A stretch of DNA of 64,000 bases from Guyanagaster necrorhizus (taxonomy: Eukaryota; Basidiomycota; Agaricomycetes; Agaricales; Physalacriaceae). Position numbers and translations under genes: made by a program. The notes under the pieces are model-generated. The model did no database searches and was not told where the DNA came from. It saw nothing but the letters and a program-made list of their open reading frames with translations. Of the stretch, positions 59,401 through 64,000 are shown one piece after another. The DNA lies in contig NW_025064880.1 in assembly GCF_019112545.1 (NCBI RefSeq), forward strand, positions 2,227,870-2,291,869, written 5' to 3'. Numbering within the stretch: position 1 is the stretch's first letter; every line of letters begins with the position of its first letter.

Positions 59401-60336
59401 TTATTTGCCTTTGCAGCTAGATCATTGGCATGGTGAACTGCTTATAATTGAGCAGCTGATTCCATGTCAATGGCAAGAATGGTCTCTCCATCTTCTATCT
59501 CTTTATCCCATTGGTCTTCAGAGTCTGCATCTGGTAGGGTGAATGCCATTTTTTAGCATCAGCACTGGGCAAAGATTATCCAACCAGTCTTCCAGTTAAT
59601 TAATGGATTATGTCTGATAAGCCAGTCATGTCCCAGGAATAGTTCTTTGGTTCCTAGATCTGTGATGGCTGAGTCAATCCTCTCTGAGTGATCTCTGATG
59701 GTTAGTCAGAGTTCTACATATTCTGTGATTGACTCTGCTTGATTCTTGGTTCTGTCTGCATTATAGACAGAGATTGGAGCCATGGTGGCTTTGGTGAGTA
59801 GTTGGTTCTTAATGATAAAAGCTCAATTAATCAAGCTTCCAGTGCATCCACTGTCAATCAGGATGGTGATGGCGATTATGGTATAGTTGATAAGAGTCTC
59901 AATTTGTGCCTTCATGATGAGGTCTCTTCCATGGATCTTCTGTCATTGAATGAACTTTTTGGAGCCTTGTAGTTCATCCAGCCATTCTAAAGCCTTTTTC
60001 TGCTCTACCTCTCTGATGCCATTTGTCAGTTCATGGTCTACTTCACTGATTTGAGTTTGATGAATCTAGTCATTGAGGATGGCCATTGCTTTCTCCTCTT
60101 CTCATGCTTCCTTCACAGCTTGCCAAGTCCATTCAGTGTCAAATGGTTTTGACCAGCCAGTAAGGGTCTCTCTCTTTGTTTGGCCTTTGGGCACTTGAGT
60201 TCTGATTTGTTGCAATTCCTTTAGTGTGTGGGTAATAAATATGAGTATATTTGAATGCATATAAATAGTCATATCTACATATAGCATATGAGTCTGACCC
60301 ATGGTTACTTATGACACACTAGTGAAGTTCTTGGCT
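56404..60336 (-). pseudogene. pol: B6 Pol
   Basis: Chromodomain remnant about 56460-56690; integrase core about 57545-57300; finger about 57720-57590; RNase H 58391-58152 (FQVEANLSEGAIG, NYKIYNKELLVIMLA); RT about 59140-58455, with the YLDD position near 58790 reading YLDN (G-to-A change in the second Asp codon); protease ILIDSGCTGS about 59855-59825. Frames are interrupted by TGA/TAG stops. Confidence 0.88.
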
Positions 60337-60339
60337 GAA

Positions 60340-62350
60340 CTAGCAGAATCATGTGCTAGTCAGCCTTGTCTTTTGCCTACTTATCTCTGGTTTCCTTCTC
60401 AGAGTCATTCAGTCCTTCTTCTTCTTTCTGCAACTCAGCAATCTGTATCCAGATGTCTTCTCAGGTCTATTTCTTCTTCAGGCAATCCTTTGCTATATGC
60501 CTCTTCTGCCCACAATTGAAGCACTTCTCTTCTTTTTTGAGATGATCAATGTCTATTGGTTGTCTGCTACCAGTGTATGTTGTCCCAGTTCCTGTCTTCT
60601 GTGCTGAATAAGAGAGAGTGGCATTCATTTTTGATGGACTGGCTCCTCCACTTGGTCTTTTATTAGAAGGTGGGTGTGCTTCTTCATCTCTGTCATCCCT
60701 GTGTTTGCTACCTTCTGCCACAATCTCTCTTTATTCATCTCCATGATGCACATCTTCCATGCTTTGTATCCCTTAGGAATATTGGTGCCAATGTTGGAGA
60801 TCATTGAGATATAAGACAGGGGTACTTCTATCTTTAGATATTCAACTATCTGCCTGTCATTATCAGTACTATCCCATACTCCTGCCAATGTTCCTAGTTG
60901 TTCAAGCTCATCAAAGTATTTGCTTGTGATCTTGTTGTCCATCCTAAGCACTTTCATCTTGTTCTTGTGTATCTCTTAGATGGCAGAGTCAATAAACTTG
61001 TCCCTTACTATCTGTTTGAAGATAGGCCAGAACAGATAATGATAGTGTTGGTGGATGGAGGATCAGAAGGTTGAGGTGATGAGAATCCACTATTGCTTTA
61101 CTTTGCTTTCAAAGTACAAGGCCACAAAGGCCACTTTGTTCATATCTGAGCTGAGATAAGCAATATACACTTCAAAGTATTGTTCACAATTGATGAGAAA
61201 TCAGTTAATATCATCAGATGCTCTCTTGAAGGGTCTGGGAGCTCAGAGAAGATCAGGCTTGCACTGGAGCATAGCTGCATTCTGGAGCATCACTCCCATT
61301 AGGTTAGAATATTTGTTGAAGGGGGAGCACCTCTATTCTGTGGAAGGGCTGGAGAATGAATATAGGGACTTGTCATTAGCAATTGGGCTTCCCTTGAGTT
61401 TGGCTTCTACTCACATGATATACTCATTTCAGATAGTGAACCCAAGTTGTACAGCTTTGGGATCATCTCCTGAGGCTGAGGTTTCATTGGCAGGAGGCTG
61501 AGCCCCAAGTAGTCAGCTTCCAGGGCTGGTTCATGGATTTCAGAATCTGACTGATCATAGTAGTTTTTAAGGCTTGGACCAACCAGCCCAAGAGAAGGCT
61601 TCTTGGCTTGATACTATGGAGTGCAAAAGTCAGATGCTAGTGGTTCAAATTGAAGGTGCCATATATATGGCACACTTTGGCAGTGCTGAAGGAGTGTTCA
61701 GCATTGGGATGATTTTATACTTGAAGGGCAGTAGTGCCTTCAGTTGGTCTTCTGGGTGAGTCCTGTTATAAATATACATAGCTCAGTCAGTAGCTGCATA
61801 TTGTAGAATGTGTCATTTCTCATCATCTTTCATGACTGAATACCTCCTACTGAGAGGGGTCATTAGCCAACTGATCTTCTGCTGGAGGAATCCAGTCCCC
61901 TTCTGATAGATTCTTTCAAACTCCTCCTTTCTCATTCACTGAATTTCTTCCTTCAGCACTTTTTCATCTGTTTCTTCATATTATAACTGCTATGAGTTAA
62001 TCCTGTCTGGGATATTCTTGCTGTCTTTATCCCCACTGTCCTCATCCCCACTGTCCTTATCCCTGCTGCTCACTTTGCTGGCTTCTAGGAAGTTGGTGGG
62101 CAGGTCATAGATGGATGGCTCAGATGCTCTGACCATTGCTGAGAAACTTGTTGTCAGTTTGAATCCTGGTACTAGTACTACTAACTGTAGTGGGGGATCA
62201 GCAGTGAGAGCAAGAGAGTCCTTCTCTTCTTTCTGTTGCATGTATTCTCTCTCTCTTCACTCTTTTGCTATATCTGCAGAAGTCCCAGTAGAACTGCTTG
62301 TTAAAGAAGAGAGCAGCAATACATCTATGTAGGAATCATCAGAGGGCTCA
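60340..62350 (-). pseudogene. gag: B6 Gag
   Basis: Knuckle CFNCGQKRHIAKDC about 60522-60480 (frame 60721-60467), linker 60957-60625 (ISMISNIGTNIPKGYKAWK), Gag core about 61220-61000, acidic DKDSGDEDSGDKDSKN about 62060-62010, and TGTSADIAKE about 62290-62258. Start not fixed. Frameshifts between the runs. Confidence 0.8.
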
Positions 62351-62611
62351 CTCAGAAACCCTGACCTCTGGAGGAACTCAGATCCCATAATCTCCAATGA
62401 TGGAGCTAGCATTGGAGAGGAGGAAGCTGTTGCTGGTGCTCTCCTCATAGGTGGGAAGAGGAGGTTTATAGTCATTATCATCAATGATTCCATAGATCTC
62501 ATCAACATAGAAGACTTTGGTCTCCTCTCTTTTGGACTATGGGTTATCATCATTATCTGAGCCTCACTCTCAGGGTCCACTGTCTTCACTGTCTGAGCTG
62601 GCAGATGGTGG
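62057..62611 (-). pseudogene. B6 ORF1, C-terminal part
   Basis: In the frame overlapping Gag: YVDEIYGIIDDNDYKPPLPTY (read as two runs, about 62515-62450), ESTSNSFLLSNASSIIGDYG (about 62450-62390), ending QSEQQG and TAA 62057-62059. The stop is at the position of the B5 and B3 ORF1 stops. The upstream part lies beyond E2. Confidence 0.6.
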
Positions 62612-63140
62612 TGATGTGCTTGGTAACAGCTAAGTGACTAAGAGAAGTGAATGAGGAATGAACTCTCAAACACCAACACCTAACCACTCAATACACAATC
62701 ACCAAATACAGTTGAGGTCGGTTGTTTTGAGTACAATAGAAGCACTCTTGCAGTCTTAAGTAAAATCAAAGAAACAGTCAATAAAGACAGTTATTTAACT
62801 CTATCTTGCTTTTAAAGATGCAATACCCATGAGAGTAGTTTATAGCAATGTTTAAGTATAATTAGGACTTAGAATCAACACCAAATTGCGCTCCAAACCA
62901 ACTTAGAATATTCCAAAACCCAAATACTAAGTCTATCAAGCACTTAGGCTTGACTAGCTGCACTCTTGGCTAGCTAGTGGTCCTCAAAACTGAAGAACTT
63001 GTATTCTGATGCTGAAACCCTTATAGATTGGAACCCAAATTAATCCAAAACCCAAAATATAGTTATTATTCCAATCTAATCCTCTCTCTAAGTGACAAAG
63101 CAACTTAAATAAATCACTAAGTCAGAGCAGAACTCAAAAC
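62612..63140. repeat. E2: second copy of repeat E, truncated
   Basis: Matches 54854-55392 in the same orientation, apart from a 17-nt segment bounded by AAAACCC repeats present only in E1. It stops abruptly at 63140, where B6 coding sequence resumes. No coding content. Confidence 0.6.
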
Positions 63141-64000
63141 TGGACATGTAGCCTGCATATCAGTGGGTCATCTCCCTTCTTATTGGTGTAGAAGATATCC
63201 CCTTCATTATTGGACTGTAGTCTATAGTGACTAAGTGGGACCATGCCCCATTCTGCAGCCTGTAGTTCTTGCTATTGTCATCTGTACTGTGTGTTGTAAT
63301 ACTCATTGTCAGCCTCTCACTCTCAACAATCTTGTGCTTCTTCTTCAAGGTGCTCTCACTCCCAATGTTTCCACTTGTCATCTTGGCATCTCTCTTCCTC
63401 CAATCATCAGAAAATCCCATCATTGTTGAGGTCATACCCTTCAGCTTCAAACTCTCTCCTGGCAAGAGTGGTACTGAGCCTTTCATTAAGGCTGCTCAGG
63501 GTTGAGGAGAGAGGGCTGGAGGTCAGAGAAACAGAACTTTCTCAAGGAGTGACATACCTAGATTCTCTTCCTGAAGCTCTTCTAAGGTCCTCAATAGAGT
63601 CCCCAGCATGGTCTCTAATGCCAGGCTCATGGGAAGGAGTGGAAGAGTTGAGGGATGATGACTCCTCAAAGAAGTTGTCAGGGAGATCCTTGTCCTCATA
63701 GTTGGGGATTGACAGTAGGATCTAAGAGACTCATAGTGGGAACCATGAGTTTTGGAACCCATAGTTCTGATGCTGATCATCTCTACTAACTGTTCCAGAG
63801 GGTTCTGGTCAGGGTTCTTCTTCTTCCTCAGTGCACCTTTTATTCAGGCCACTATTCCCAGCTTCAGGTACAGCTCCAAACATGGGCTGGAAGAAAGTTC
63901 TGGCAGAGAGGGAGATATCATGAAAGGAGAAGTCTGGAGTGACATTTCATAGGATTAACTGTATCTGTTGAAAGGCCTGGTAATGCCAGATTATTCAGGT
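63141..64000 (-). pseudogene. B6 ORF1, N-terminal/middle part
   Basis: Resumes after E2. The ORF1 frame gives FFEESSSLNSSTPSHEPGIRD (read as two runs near 63680-63620) and SIEDLRRASGRESRYVTP (about 63595-63545), parallel to B4 and B5. Continues to the window edge, where QAFQQIQ is still readable near 63980; the ATG and 5' LTR lie outside. Confidence 0.6.

Larger units (their letters stand above)
55910..64000 (-). mobile_element. B6: lineage-B element running off the right edge, inserted in E1
   Basis: 3' LTR 55910-56372, polypurine tract, Pol, Gag, part of ORF1; the window ends about 330 nt before its expected 5' LTR. Repeat E2 is inserted in its ORF1/Gag region. Subfamily II by its start motif AGTCTTAAACTA. 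Confidence 0.9.

Overview
This window is a densely nested retrotransposon graveyard with no convincing host gene. Every long open frame I could interpret belongs to an LTR retrotransposon of the Ty3/gypsy order: Gag with a CCHC knuckle, DSG protease, YLDD reverse transcriptase, RNase H, HHCC/DDE integrase and a C-terminal chromodomain (chromoviruses). The protein families and the loss of almost every CpG suggest a filamentous fungus with cytosine methylation, most likely a TE-rich basidiomycete (Agaricomycete-like). That assignment is inference from family resemblance, not proof.

Two chromovirus lineages are present. Lineage A (819-6292, + strand) is one decayed element cut at its left by another insertion. 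It carries an antisense coiled-coil/CxxC reading frame between pol and its 3' LTR. Lineage B makes up nearly everything else, as eight copies: B0 (left edge, - strand), B1 (9201 onward, -), C (9833-18002, +), B2 (19955-28014, -), B3 (30166-54718, -), B4 (34479-49212, -), B5 (40359-48437, -) and B6 (55910 to the right edge, -). A complete B element has 436-501 bp LTRs (TGTTA...TAACA), a polypurine tract CTTAAG-purines-TAA, and three frames: ORF1 (about 490-510 codons, unknown function, hydrophobic N-terminus), Gag in the +1 frame relative to ORF1, and Pol in the -1 frame relative to Gag.

The copies sit inside one another: B1 holds C, B2, B3 and E1; B3 holds B4 and D2; B4 holds D1 and B5; E1 holds B6; B6 holds E2. 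Exact 5-bp target-site duplications prove three levels: ACTAT for B3, CTATT for B4 and GTCTT for B5. B5, the innermost, still has CpGs and LTRs about 96% identical. Older copies have almost no CpG left. LTR differences are essentially all transitions (19 of 19 in B5; 66 of 67 in C, counted by eye), the signature of methyl-C deamination or a RIP-like process.

The most interesting biology is priming. Lineage B has a self-complementary arrangement like that of fission yeast Tf1. The predicted 5' end of the transcript, 25-27 nt after a TATA box, matches the complement of the site directly after the 5' LTR. Two LTR subfamilies differ at the same three positions in both places, which is compensatory covariation. 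Two non-coding repeat families (D, inverted pair of about 1.7-1.9 kb; E, direct pair) and two short LTR-like units complete the map. Only 6653-7398 and 7854-9200 remain unexplained.
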